A stretch of DNA of 33,228 nt from contig JAKALX010000003.1 in NCBI GenBank assembly GCA_021823905.1, positions 1 to 33,228 of the forward strand, written 5' to 3'. A program made the position numbers and the translations under genes. The notes below the pieces were generated by a model. The model was not told where the DNA came from and did no database searches. It saw nothing but the letters and a program-made list of their open reading frames with translations. Shown piece after piece: positions 23,328-31,201 of the stretch. This DNA comes from Chloroflexota bacterium. GTDB lineage: Bacteria; Chloroflexota; Dehalococcoidia; Tepidiformales; Tepidiformaceae. Within the stretch, counting starts at the first letter, position 1, and the number at the start of each line of letters is the position of its first letter.

Positions 23328-24695
23328 TCATCCACGTTCGCCCTCCCCCTTCTTCTTCTTCGGCCGACGCTGCTCCGAGCCACGCGCGTCTCGGAGTCTC
23401 TTTGCCAACCGCCGGACTGCACGGCTCGCTTCATCCGGCTTTCCCTCGAGTTCGACGCCCCGAAGGTGTTCTTCCACGACGCCCAGCAGACGGTCGCGTA
23501 TGTGTTGGAGCCGCGACGCAACCCGCCTCGGCTTCTCCTGGAGGTACTGATTGCAAAGGTACTCGGAGACTTCGACCTCCTTCCACCCCGGGTGCTCTGC
23601 CCTCACAGCCAGGATTGCCTTGGTCAGACGGCTCCCCTTGCAAAGCGCACGCAGAAGCTTGCACTGCAGGTCCCGGTCAATCGACTCACCCCAGCGGCTG
23701 AATTCAGCCGCAACCGGCGCGAGATCCGACATCAGGTCCTCGACCGAGTCGAACTTCTCGGCCACGCGCTCCACTGTTCCCAGCTCCTCTGGCAGAAACC
23801 CGAGCGCGGGTTCCCGATCGATCTCGGCCCACTTGGCGCCGATCTCTCCGTGCCAACTGGTCAGGCTGTCGATGGAGACCTCAACCCCGCGAACACCGTC
23901 GCTGGTCGTCTGTTGCCGCTTCTCCCGCCGGAGAACGTCAATCGTCTTGTTCTTGCAGATGCTCTCAAGAAAACTCGACAGCGCTCCGACCTTCGGGCGG
24001 CTCCCCTTCCGGCCGGTCATGCAATCGGTGACAGCCTCCGCCAGAAGATTGAAGATCTCTCCAGAGTGGTACTCGTCGAAATACCTCCCACCGATCGTGA
24101 CTATGACCTCATCCAGAGCCTCCATGAACGACATCACGATCTCGACCGCGGCTTTCACGTCACCGCTGGAGGCGACCTCGATGAGATTCAGCCCCAGGAC
24201 TCGCTGCAGGCCCGCCTGGCTCCTCACCGTCTTGTAAATGTAGGTCTGTCGCTCTGCTGCGCTCCACACCCATTGCCCACCCTTTGCGGCCTGCTCGGCA
24301 AGCTTCTCCTGGGCCGCAACACGGGTCTGCTCGCGCCATTGCCACGCGTCCCACCGACGCAGATCCTTTTCGAAAACCGGCCACAACGAGTCGAACGCAC
24401 CCAAGACCAGCTCCACGGCGCTCCGGTGACCTTCGTTGGGAGCTGTCCCACCTGTGGACTTGCCACCGATTCGGCGCCGGCCACCAACCCCTACTCGCGC
24501 ACCAGAAACCCGCTCCTCCCTCGGTTCTTGTGACTCGACCCGCTGGCGAGATGCGGACGCCCCCTCAGGGCTCACCTCGCGCCGGTCTGGTTCCTTTTCC
24601 ACGCTCTCACTGTTTCGAGCGGCCCCTTCGAGGTCCCGTCCACGACCTCTGGGGCCAATTTGGATGAAGTGACCTGGCTCTCCTCGCTTCCTCAT
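23328..24695 (-). CDS. Sigma70-like (ECF-like) regulatory protein
   Basis: 455 residues from the ATG at 24695, which has GGGAGG five bases upstream. Residues 1-90 are disordered and basic. Residues about 190-262 resemble sigma region 2: a helix FMEALDEVIVTIGGRYFDEY, a helix IFNLLAEAVTDCM, and SFLESICKNKTIDVLRREKRQ, the last matching the conserved end of region 2 (...A.N...D.LRR..R). Residues about 340-405 could be a helix-turn-helix like region 4 (SRLTKAILAVRAEHPGW, then EVSEYLCNQYLQ). The protein is more than twice the length of a standard ECF sigma and the match is diverged, so it may be a true alternative sigma factor with a long sensory N-terminus or a relative with another DNA role. It heads the minus-strand run that leads to the ATPase and may control it. 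Confidence 0.65.
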   Translation of the reverse strand: MRKRGEPGHFIQIGPRGRGRDLEGAARNSESVEKEPDRREVSPEGASASRQRVESQEPREERVSGARVGVGGRRRIGGKSTGGTAPNEGHRSAVELVLGAFDSLWPVFEKDLRRWDAWQWREQTRVAAQEKLAEQAAKGGQWVWSAAERQTYIYKTVRSQAGLQRVLGLNLIEVASSGDVKAAVEIVMSFMEALDEVIVTIGGRYFDEYHSGEIFNLLAEAVTDCMTGRKGSRPKVGALSSFLESICKNKTIDVLRREKRQQTTSDGVRGVEVSIDSLTSWHGEIGAKWAEIDREPALGFLPEELGTVERVAEKFDSVEDLMSDLAPVAAEFSRWGESIDRDLQCKLLRALCKGSRLTKAILAVRAEHPGWKEVEVSEYLCNQYLQEKPRRVASRLQHIRDRLLGVVEEHLRGVELEGKPDEASRAVRRLAKRLRDARGSEQRRPKKKKGEGERG

Positions 24696-25205
24696 GGCTG
24701 CCTCCCTCCCCCGGCGAAGGGGATCGCGCAGGGGAATGTCCCCGTCACACGTTGAGTTCAACTGGGTCTTGGCGAGCCTCTGAAAACGAGAACAGCCACC
24801 ATTGGCCCGAGTGAAGTCCGCGAGCGCTTTGGTGGCTCTGATCGAGCTGAGCTCAGCGGCCGTGAACCCGCGAGCACAACCCTTGCCTGCCCGCCCTGGA
24901 GGGCGTCGGCATCCTACGAGAGATGCGGTTGCGACACTTCTGCCGCAGGCATGGCGATGGGCGGTCTCCTCCTTTCGATTGCTAGGGGTCGTTCCGACGT
25001 CTGTGTGTTGGGCTGTCGCCTGGACGCGAGATCCCGTCACCGTGAGTGGCCATCACGTGGGCGGGATCACACTGCATCGTGGCTTCGCGTTGAACCCCTC
25101 GGCATCCCCTGCGGTGCGTCCCCGAGAGACGGACCACAGGGCAGGCGTGGCCCAGATTGGTGGTGGGTGGTGCCTTCGACGTCAGCGGCATCGCGGCCTC
25201 CCTCC

Positions 25206-25232
25206 ACCCCCAGATTCTTTGGGGGTAATTTT
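25206..25232 (+). terminator. Orphan intrinsic terminator
   Basis: ACCCCCA (25206-25212) pairs with TGGGGGT (25220-25226) over a seven-base loop, followed by AATTTT. This is a fair plus-strand terminator although no plus-strand gene is recognised before it, which raises the possibility of an RNA gene or remnant upstream. Confidence 0.5.
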
Positions 25233-25283
25233 CAGGATGGGGCATTGTATGAGATTTGTCAAGACCCGCACCAAATATCGAGT

Positions 25284-25326
25284 AGCCCTCCACACAACGT
25301 CGGCCCGGCAACGTTGTGTACGGGCT
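25284..25326. repeat. Structured inverted repeat
   Basis: ACACAACG (25292-25299) pairs with CGTTGTGT (25312-25319), and an outer AGCCC (25284-25288) pairs with GGGCT (25322-25326), with small unpaired stretches between. No T run follows. It could be a regulatory RNA element or a protein-binding site; no function can be assigned. Confidence 0.45.
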
Positions 25327-25642
25327 CCCACACTGAGGAGAGACCGTGGACTCTGTGAACGTCTTTCACGCGGTCCGCGTGCCCCAGGCGACTCTCGCCT
25401 CGCACTGCTCACCATCCGCCGGGAAAAACGACACCTCCCGGTCAAACTCCTGCTGAGCCAGCCCCCCGGCCCCGATCCTCCCACGTGTTCCGACAGGATG
25501 ATGACTGGAAAGTGATACGCATCCCATTACTAAGGTGGACGAGGTGGCACAACCCAAGGTAAGAGACTAAAAACAGGAGCCTTGCGTCCCTTCTGGCCCG
25601 TCCCGTCCATCCTGGCTGGTTGTCTCTCTCCACCTTCATCGC

Positions 25643-25670
25643 TTGACACGCAACCCGCTGGGACTACGAT
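25643..25670 (+). promoter_or_regulatory. Sigma70-type promoter
   Basis: TTGACA at 25643-25648 and TACGAT at 25665-25670 are 16 bases apart. It faces the small zinc-type gene at 25904 and the two genes coupled to it. A second possible -35 (25705-25710, with CACGAT 17 bases on) may be an alternative. Confidence 0.6.
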
Positions 25671-25903
25671 ACGTACCAAGGGTGGCGTTCTTCGGGCGCA
25701 GGCCTTGACAGACTGGCCCGACTGGCCCACGATGGGCACTAGTAAGGCCACGTTCACGGTTCAACGGAGGAGCGGACAGGCTCCGAGGAGCCTATCTAGA
25801 AAACTTTATGAACTCGAGGGCACCCATGAAGATGAAAGCCGCGGCCCTGGCGTCGGGGAATGCCATCGCCAGCCCGCCTAGTTGGAACGCGGGGAGGAGT
25901 TAC

Positions 25904-26227
25904 ATGCGTCCGCATGATCAGAGCCCTGAGGAACAAAGGGTCCTCGCGCTGTTTGCGGAACGCAACGGTCCGGTGGCATCGCCGGATCGTGATGCTCTGC
26001 TGCGCGCGCTGGGTGCCCGGGGGCCTGGGTGGGTAAGGAAGCCGATCCCCATCAACCCTGAAGGTTTCAAGCCCGAAGACCACATCGACCCGCTGCTCTT
26101 GGATCTCTACGGTGACGCCGAGGAGAGACGTCGCTACCTCGACCCTTGGCAAGTCCACGCCTCTTCGTGCGCCTACTGCACTGACTTGCTCGCCGTCTAC
26201 GACATTCTCCCACCCCGTGAGGACTAA
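25904..26227 (+). CDS. Small protein with HxxxCxxC metal motif
   Basis: 107 residues from the ATG at 25904, preceded by GGGGAGGAG six bases upstream; an ATG at 25808 in the same frame lacks such a site. The C-terminal part has HASSCAYCTDLLAVYDIL, matching the His-x3-Cys-x2-Cys core of zinc-binding anti-sigma proteins. No membrane segment follows, so it would be a soluble version. The N-terminal half is polar with RVLALFAERNGP resembling a short helix. Its stop codon overlaps the GTG start of the next gene. A zinc-bound anti-sigma role for the sigma-like protein encoded divergently upstream is possible but only suggested by motif and position. Confidence 0.65.
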   Translation: MRPHDQSPEEQRVLALFAERNGPVASPDRDALLRALGARGPGWVRKPIPINPEGFKPEDHIDPLLLDLYGDAEERRRYLDPWQVHASSCAYCTDLLAVYDILPPRED

Positions 26228-27452
26228 GGCCGAGTCCCCTCTTCATCTCCACTTTGGTCTTGGCCCGTTCGGGCTCGGATTTGTTCTCCCCTTCTTCCGG
26301 CCACGCTCCCGAACTGGTCTCATGGCTGTCATCCGCAATAGCTCCGACAAACAGTATTACCCCACACTCGAGGGCGGGGGTACGGTCGAGCTCTGCTTCC
26401 CGGACGGCGCCACGGAAGCCTACCCAGCCCCACCGATCCGTCGCTATAACGACCACTCGCCACGGACCCTCCTGAAGATCCTTGACGGAACTCCGCCGCA
26501 GGTTGTCTCCTGTAGCGTGGGCGTTGGGAACCTCGAAGCCGTCTACCAAGCCCTTGAAGTCCTGCTCACCAGGCACAGCAGCTTCTACACCACAACTCCC
26601 TTAATCTTTCTCCCCTTGGAAAACAAGTCGGATGCGGGTACGCAAGCGCTGAGTCACCTCAAAGCGCGCGACCTGCCGTCGACGTGGGTCGATGACCATC
26701 TCTTTGCGGCCGACACGGTGGTTGATCGAATCTGCAGTGACAAGATCCTCGTTACCGATGCGACTTGCCACGTGGAGACTGAGAATCACCTCAACTTCAA
26801 GTTCACCTTTCCGGCGAAGGCGCACCTTGATTCGATCTGGGCACGACTTTGTGACCTCCAACTCGACCCGTTTCTCTGCGACGCGCCAGCTTTTGCGATC
26901 GAGGTCCGCAAGAAGTTCTGGGCGATGAACGGTCTCCAGTACGCCCTCGCCGCGCTGGCCTTGCGCGACGGCTTGCCTTACTCCGCGACCATTGGCGACA
27001 TCCTGCGCATTGAGCGGATCCAGCACCTCATGTTGCGTCTCCGCGCCGAGACTGCCCTCGCGCTCTATTTCTACGCTCGCAGGCGGGGGACGAAGATCGA
27101 CTTTCAGGTCCTCCAGGATCATGTCGACTCCACGTGGGCGCGGGTCATCGCTGTTAAAGGCGACACTGTTCACCGGCTCATCAAGGACCTCCAGTACGTC
27201 ACTGAGGACCTGCGGCTCATTGCGCGTGGCGGCCGCAGCGATGCGCGCCCGCCCGCCTTCAAGGATTTCGTCGAGAAGTGGCGCCAGCGTGTCTTGGAGC
27301 CAAGCGAGCTGCTCCTCGATCACGTCGAGGAGATCCAGGCGCCCCTCTACCACCCCCGCATCAGCTACTTCTTCCTTGAGCAACTCGCCCAGACTATTGC
27401 CAGCCTCCTTGGGCAGCGAACCGCCCACCCACGAAGGGGTGGCCGGCGATGA
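26217..27452 (+). CDS. Polyol (mannitol-type) dehydrogenase relative with altered active site
   Basis: 411 residues from the GTG at 26217, the only start that keeps the dinucleotide-binding loop LHLHFGLGPFGLGFV near residues 9-23. Further marks of the long-chain mannitol/polyol dehydrogenase family are the second Rossmann part (VVSCSVGVGNLEAV), PLENKSDAGT in place of the CEN motif, TVVDRI, and the catalytic block RKKFWAMNGLQYALAAL. In active enzymes this block reads Lys-x4-Asn-x2-His; here His is replaced by Gln, so catalysis may differ or be lost. The gene overlaps the upstream stop by 11 bases and its stop overlaps the HAD phosphatase start (ATGA). Mannitol-1-phosphate dehydrogenase plus a phosphatase would make mannitol from fructose-6-phosphate, but the residue change leaves the substrate open. 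Confidence 0.7.
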   Translation: MRTKAESPLHLHFGLGPFGLGFVLPFFRPRSRTGLMAVIRNSSDKQYYPTLEGGGTVELCFPDGATEAYPAPPIRRYNDHSPRTLLKILDGTPPQVVSCSVGVGNLEAVYQALEVLLTRHSSFYTTTPLIFLPLENKSDAGTQALSHLKARDLPSTWVDDHLFAADTVVDRICSDKILVTDATCHVETENHLNFKFTFPAKAHLDSIWARLCDLQLDPFLCDAPAFAIEVRKKFWAMNGLQYALAALALRDGLPYSATIGDILRIERIQHLMLRLRAETALALYFYARRRGTKIDFQVLQDHVDSTWARVIAVKGDTVHRLIKDLQYVTEDLRLIARGGRSDARPPAFKDFVEKWRQRVLEPSELLLDHVEEIQAPLYHPRISYFFLEQLAQTIASLLGQRTAHPRRGGRR

Positions 27453-28057
27453 CCTTCCTCTGCGACTTCGACGGTACGGTCGCGACGCGTGACATTGGCG
27501 CGGCGCTCCTCGCGCGCTTCGGTCGCCCGGCCTGGCGCCTCTGGGATGTGCTTGCTCACCGGGGTGCGCTGCCGTTGCGGGTAGCCCAAGACCTCCAGTG
27601 GCGTGGAGTGCGCGCCTCCATCCAGGAGTTGAGGGCGGAAGCGTTCCGCGTCGGCCGCGTCCGACCAGGATTCGAGGAGTTCCTGGCGAAGACTGCCGCC
27701 GACGGGCACCGCATCATCGTCGTTTCCAGCGGCTTCTCCTTCTACATCGACGCAGTCCTCGGCCCGCTTCGGTCCCGCGTCGAGCTTATCGCGAACGACC
27801 TTCTACCTGCTGTCAAGGGCTTCCGAATTGCCTGGGCGCCTTTACGCTACGCCTGCGCCAGCCACCGTCCCTGCAAGGTGGCAGTGCTCCGGAAACTCCC
27901 GGGGTCGACCGTCCTCGTCGGCGACGGCGTCTCCGACACGTGCGGCCTGCGATCATCTGCAACGATCTTCGCCGTCGAGGGGAGCTTTCTCGCCCGACTG
28001 GCGAGCGCACAGCGACGACCCTTCACCGCATTCACCGACTTCCGCGCCGTCGTTTAG
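27449..28057 (+). CDS. HAD-family phosphatase, MtnX-like
   Basis: 202 residues. HAD motif I is DFDGT (Asp6 and Asp8 region), motif II is VVSSGFSFYID, and the last motif VGDGVSDTCGL supplies the metal-binding Asp. The conserved block with Cys/Lys (HRPCKVAVL) before the last motif is typical of the MtnX/phosphoserine-phosphatase-like group, which remove phosphate from small sugar-like molecules. Its start ATG overlaps the stop of the dehydrogenase gene (ATGA), a sign that both proteins are needed together. In some organisms a HAD phosphatase is fused to mannitol-1-phosphate dehydrogenase for mannitol synthesis, so this could be a split version. The methionine salvage role of MtnX itself is unlikely here, as no other salvage genes are near. 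It is the last gene with bacterial-type signals. Confidence 0.8.
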   Translation: MTFLCDFDGTVATRDIGAALLARFGRPAWRLWDVLAHRGALPLRVAQDLQWRGVRASIQELRAEAFRVGRVRPGFEEFLAKTAADGHRIIVVSSGFSFYIDAVLGPLRSRVELIANDLLPAVKGFRIAWAPLRYACASHRPCKVAVLRKLPGSTVLVGDGVSDTCGLRSSATIFAVEGSFLARLASAQRRPFTAFTDFRAVV

Positions 28058-28124
28058 CCTCAGAGTGCGTGCGGGAGTCGAAACGCTCCTTCCGCCGCGG
28101 TAGCGAGCGACGCCAAGATTGCTT

Positions 28125-28136
28125 TTCCGTAGGGAA
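28125..28136. repeat. Small hairpin upstream of the first archaeal-type promoter
   Basis: TTCC-GTAG-GGAA. A related hairpin, TTGCC-GTAT-GGCAA, lies at 32639-32652 about the same distance before the second copy of the promoter cassette, with the stem kept by paired changes. This suggests a conserved structure, perhaps the end of the preceding transcript. Confidence 0.4.
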
Positions 28137-28197
28137 GGGATATCCCCCGTGGCTGGGCGGCCGTCGCGCAGTCGCCGCTGTGCCGGACGCGCTCCCG

Positions 28198-28245
28198 GGC
28201 TTCGTCGTTACTGCGCAGTAGTCAGTGACCGAAAGGTTTATATAG
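28198..28245 (+). repeat. 48-bp promoter cassette, copy 1
   Basis: This 48-base stretch is identical to 32700-32747. It contains the perfect palindrome TACTGCGCAGTA (28209-28220), then GTCAGTGACC, and ends in the archaeal promoter. Flanking sequence differs between copies. The identity over regulatory DNA, with palindrome about 16 bases before the TATA box, suggests a shared regulator or recent duplication. Confidence 0.95.
28230..28245 (+). promoter_or_regulatory. Archaeal BRE/TATA promoter
   Basis: CGAAAGG is a good BRE and TTTATATA (28237-28244) a consensus archaeal TATA box. A transcript would start about 25 bases on, near 28262-28268, giving a short leader before the ATG at 28294. No bacterial promoter reading is as good. 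Confidence 0.85.
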
Positions 28246-28293
28246 GTGGAGGTCTTAGGGGCAGGGGTAAGATCTGTGTGATGGTGATCCTGC

Positions 28294-30408
28294 ATGACGC
28301 TTGACGACCTCCTCAACGGCGCGCGGCGCTTCGCGCGCGGCGCGGTGCTCGCGGCGGGCCTCAGCCTCGCGACGCTCGCGCCCGGCGCCGGCTCCGCGGC
28401 GGAGCCGCTCAAGGCCGGCGCGTTCAGCGTCGACCAGGTCGAGGCGCCCGCGGTGGCGGCGCACGTGCCGCGCAGGCACTTGCAGCGGGTGCCGCCGATC
28501 GAGGAGTACGCGTTCCGCGCGGTGAACACGCCGGACGTGGCGAGCACGATCGTCGTGACGAATCCGACGGCGACGGACGCCGCGGTCTCGTTCAACGTCG
28601 GCGGCCACCAGGTGTTCTACAGCGTCGCGGCGGGTCATGCGGAGCGCATCCCGGCGGCGGAGCTCGGCTTCGCGGGCGACGTCATCGTCTACGAGCACGT
28701 CACCGGGGCGGACCCGTCCCAGGTGGCGACGTTCGTGCGCACGGAGCGCAGCACGCTCGAGAACGGGGTGCGCGCCTGGACTGGCAGCGGCGCCTCCGCG
28801 ATCCCCCTCTCCGACTTCCTCACCTCGGGGCAGGTGGCGAAGCTGCCGCTCACGGCGGACCAGCACGAGCTCTACGTCATCGGCGGCCACGACGTCGCGG
28901 CGAACGGTCTCGTCAACCTGCAGCTGCAGGTCGTGGGCGAGAACGGCGCGGTGAAGAAGGACAGCCAGGGGAACCCGGCGCAGGGCAGCTACACGCTCAA
29001 CGCCCTCACCTTCACGCCGATCGACCCGGTGGCGGAGTGGCACATCACCCTCAGCAGCGGCGACCAGCTCATCGTCTACCCCTTCGGCGGCCAAGTCCAA
29101 GTGCTGGACGTGCGCACCCTCGCGAGCGGCGACGAGCTCGAACGCACCGCGACGACGGCGAGCCAGGTCGACAACGAGTTCGACGTGCCCATCATGCAGC
29201 GCACCGCAGGAACGACCCCGACAGCATGGACGACGTTCGGCGCGATGAACTTCACCGTTCAACAGGGCACTATTTACCTTAACTATACTGATCGCGGTAA
29301 TGGACAGACTGCTAACGCCTACAACGGGTCTAATATCATTGGCTCGACGCAGAGCGTTTGGAACGATGCGATTCAGGATTTCATCTCTCTCGGACAAACC
29401 ACTGCCCACCTTGGCGCGTCGCACGGTTCCATGACTGCTGGCTCAACTCTCCTTCCCTACAGCGAGATCTACTCCACGACTGCCGGCAGGACGGTCGGCG
29501 CCGTCGTGCCGCTCTTCCGCACGCGCGACCTCAATGGTCCTAATGGGACGCGAGCGCTGCTCCATGCGCTCAGCGAGAACAGCGACGAGACGACGCGCAT
29601 CGGCCTCATCGACGAGTCCGGCTCGCCGACTCAGAGCATCCACGGCGACTGCTACCAGGGCAGCGACGGCACCAAGACCGGGAGCTTCGACCAGAGCATC
29701 ACCCCCTACAGCAACGTCACGCTTGACCACGTCCTCACCCAGCAGTGCGGCATGACCGCCCCGGTCGAGAACGCGTACATCATCCTCACCAGCACGACGG
29801 ACAACACGAACAAGCAGTTCCACGCGTGGGCGGAGATCACGAGCACCCTCACCGGCGACGAGCACGTCGAGAAAGCGACGAAGCTCCCGGCGCCGCCCGT
29901 GACGGGGGAACAGTACGTCAGAAAGTACCTCGACCCCCTTTTCAATGATGCAACACCTGAGAATCACATCCAGTATCACCTCGAGTATGACCTCAGCCGT
30001 TGCATGCTCCGCGACGATTGTGGCATCCCTAATCTCACGCATGACTTCGCGGTCATCTTGAATAGGGGTATCGGCGAGACATGGACTGTGACACAGTTCG
30101 AGCAGTGGCTTACCGACATGACTGATGGTGTCGTCAGTTCGACGAACGAGGAACTCTGCACCCAGTACAAGCCTTTCACCCAAGGTGGCAACGGTACGGG
30201 ATGGTCGCTCACCACAAGTCCGTCAACCTGCACGGGTGCGCCCGGTGGCGTCCAGCTCACCACGACTGATAACGCCCAAGCCTACTCGCTTGTCCGCGGG
30301 GACGTCGTCAACTGGGTACAACTTCACCCGGAGCGGTACGGCGGCAACACCACCACGGGACCGAACTTGGATTTTGACCCGCAGTGGTACACCACGACCC
30401 CGCGGTAA
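28294..30408 (+). CDS. Secreted surface protein, beta-rich
   Basis: 704 residues. An N-terminal signal peptide is clear: basic RRFARG, hydrophobic AVLAAGLSLATLAP and a small-residue cut region AGSAAEP near residue 36. The body is beta-rich with many Thr, Ser and Asn, for example TIVVTNPTATDAAVSFNVGG and VNLQLQVVGENG, similar to Ig-like or jelly-roll surface modules; several Cys in the last third may form disulfides. There is no C-terminal membrane anchor. GGTGAT, the archaeal ribosome site, lies six bases before the ATG. I do not recognise the family. Location on the cell surface or release from the cell is likely. The codon choice changes inside the gene: the first about 900 bases are very GC-rich, while parts after 29,230 are more mixed. 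Confidence 0.85.
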   Translation: MTLDDLLNGARRFARGAVLAAGLSLATLAPGAGSAAEPLKAGAFSVDQVEAPAVAAHVPRRHLQRVPPIEEYAFRAVNTPDVASTIVVTNPTATDAAVSFNVGGHQVFYSVAAGHAERIPAAELGFAGDVIVYEHVTGADPSQVATFVRTERSTLENGVRAWTGSGASAIPLSDFLTSGQVAKLPLTADQHELYVIGGHDVAANGLVNLQLQVVGENGAVKKDSQGNPAQGSYTLNALTFTPIDPVAEWHITLSSGDQLIVYPFGGQVQVLDVRTLASGDELERTATTASQVDNEFDVPIMQRTAGTTPTAWTTFGAMNFTVQQGTIYLNYTDRGNGQTANAYNGSNIIGSTQSVWNDAIQDFISLGQTTAHLGASHGSMTAGSTLLPYSEIYSTTAGRTVGAVVPLFRTRDLNGPNGTRALLHALSENSDETTRIGLIDESGSPTQSIHGDCYQGSDGTKTGSFDQSITPYSNVTLDHVLTQQCGMTAPVENAYIILTSTTDNTNKQFHAWAEITSTLTGDEHVEKATKLPAPPVTGEQYVRKYLDPLFNDATPENHIQYHLEYDLSRCMLRDDCGIPNLTHDFAVILNRGIGETWTVTQFEQWLTDMTDGVVSSTNEELCTQYKPFTQGGNGTGWSLTTSPSTCTGAPGGVQLTTTDNAQAYSLVRGDVVNWVQLHPERYGGNTTTGPNLDFDPQWYTTTPR

Positions 30409-30410
30409 AG

Positions 30411-30950
30411 ATGCCGAAATGCGATTCAGAACAACGTTCCAATTCATTCAACAACATGTTGCAGGCACTTCCCATGGACCAAGAACGACTCGAGAGACTC
30501 TTGCTCGAACCACTGCGCTCCGCGCACCCATCCCAAGCGCACAGGTACTTCATCCGATTCCTTCTCGATGAGGAAGGAACGCCATGGTCACTCAACGATA
30601 TGACGGTCGTCGCTCTTCAGGGAGTTGGCGCGCTCGGGCACCTCGAGGCCCTCGCCCAGAAGGGAGATGAACGCGCGGCCGCATTCGTCACACGGCTCCG
30701 CAGCTACCTCGATCGGCTCCACGAACCCATCACCGCCAACCGTTCCCTCACACCGGATGAACAAGCCCTCTACGACGAGTTCCGCCGCGAAACCAGCCAC
30801 GCCAACGCGTACTACCATATCTGCGGCCGTCCGCGTCCCGTCCCTGCAACGATGAGCACGCCAGCACAGCCCTCCGAGGAGGCGCAAGTCGCGCGCTATC
30901 GTCGCATCATCCACGACGCGCTCACATCGCGCCACAACAACAGGAACTGA
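30411..30950 (+). CDS. Small uncharacterised protein
   Basis: 179 residues if the ATG at 30411 is used; an ATG at 30474 would give 158 residues and fits a possible fold start (MDQERLERLLLEPL). No ribosome site decides between them. The protein is mainly helical and polar (RYFIRFLLDEEGTPWSLNDM, ALGHLEALAQKGDERAAAFV), has no signal peptide and no known motif. It begins two bases after the stop of the surface protein gene, so it is likely co-transcribed with it. Function unknown. Confidence 0.6.
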   Translation: MPKCDSEQRSNSFNNMLQALPMDQERLERLLLEPLRSAHPSQAHRYFIRFLLDEEGTPWSLNDMTVVALQGVGALGHLEALAQKGDERAAAFVTRLRSYLDRLHEPITANRSLTPDEQALYDEFRRETSHANAYYHICGRPRPVPATMSTPAQPSEEAQVARYRRIIHDALTSRHNNRN

Positions 30951-31170
30951 ACGCAGCCACACGTGCGCACGGCAACGTCCCGAAACCCCCGCCGATTCTT
31001 CGCTCACACTCCAGGCTCAACGCCGCCGCCCGCACGATGAAGCCGACACGGACGAAGACACCGCGACAGAGGAGGAGCCCTGCACAGAATGTCGGCGTGG
31101 CGACATTCTGTATGGGTTCGAGCGAGAACCAGGTGGTGTGCCTGGTCCGTCGCCAAAACATCGTCACAAT
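30951..31170. other. Intergenic region with a perfect hairpin
   Basis: No gene is firmly supported. A frame without its own start reads EEEPCTECRRGDILYGFERE before a TAA just at the TATA box; this could be a frameshifted tail of the upstream gene, but the same bases form the hairpin at 31084-31111. Confidence 0.4.
31084..31111. repeat. Perfect 11-bp inverted repeat
   Basis: ACAGAATGTCG (31084-31094) and CGACATTCTGT (31101-31111) form a perfect stem over a GCGTGG loop, 60 bases before the TATA box of the Cys-rich gene. It could be a regulator site or an RNA hairpin ending the upstream transcript; no T run follows. Confidence 0.7.
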
Positions 31171-31180
31171 CTTTAAATAG
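31171..31180 (+). promoter_or_regulatory. Archaeal TATA box for a leaderless mRNA
   Basis: CTTTAAATAG has its centre about 26 bases before the ATG at 31202, the usual TATA-to-start distance in archaea. The transcript would begin at or next to the start codon, so the mRNA is leaderless; indeed no ribosome site is present. Confidence 0.8.
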
Positions 31181-31201
31181 CGTTGGAGCAAGGATTGGTG
31201 C

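Larger units (their letters stand above)
24696..25903. other. Long gene-poor divergent region
   Basis: About 1.2 kb between the sigma-like gene (minus) and the small HxxxCxxC gene (plus). Several open frames cross it but none shows a family pattern or ribosome site I trust. It holds a plus-strand terminator at 25206-25232, a structured inverted repeat at 25284-25326 and a sigma70 promoter at 25643-25670. A second, weaker TTGACA is at 25705-25710. A GTG at 25345 with GAGGAGAG before it opens only a 36-codon frame. The part 24.7-25.2 kb may hold a decayed gene or an unrecognised RNA. Confidence 0.4.

Noticed and set aside
23268..24533. Long plus-strand open frame (421 codons)
   Set aside because: It is antisense to the sigma-like gene, has no ribosome site and shows Arg/Pro/Leu-rich sequence typical of shadow frames in GC-rich DNA.
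26601..27428. Minus-strand open frame of 275 codons
   Set aside because: Antisense to the dehydrogenase-like gene, which has clear family motifs.
28255..29424. Minus-strand open frame of 389 codons
   Set aside because: Antisense to the first surface gene, Arg-rich with no recognisable domain.
30951..31173. Frame with EEEPCTECRRGDILYGFERE after the small gene
   Set aside because: Needs a frameshift from the upstream gene, and the bases are explained by the 11-bp inverted repeat.
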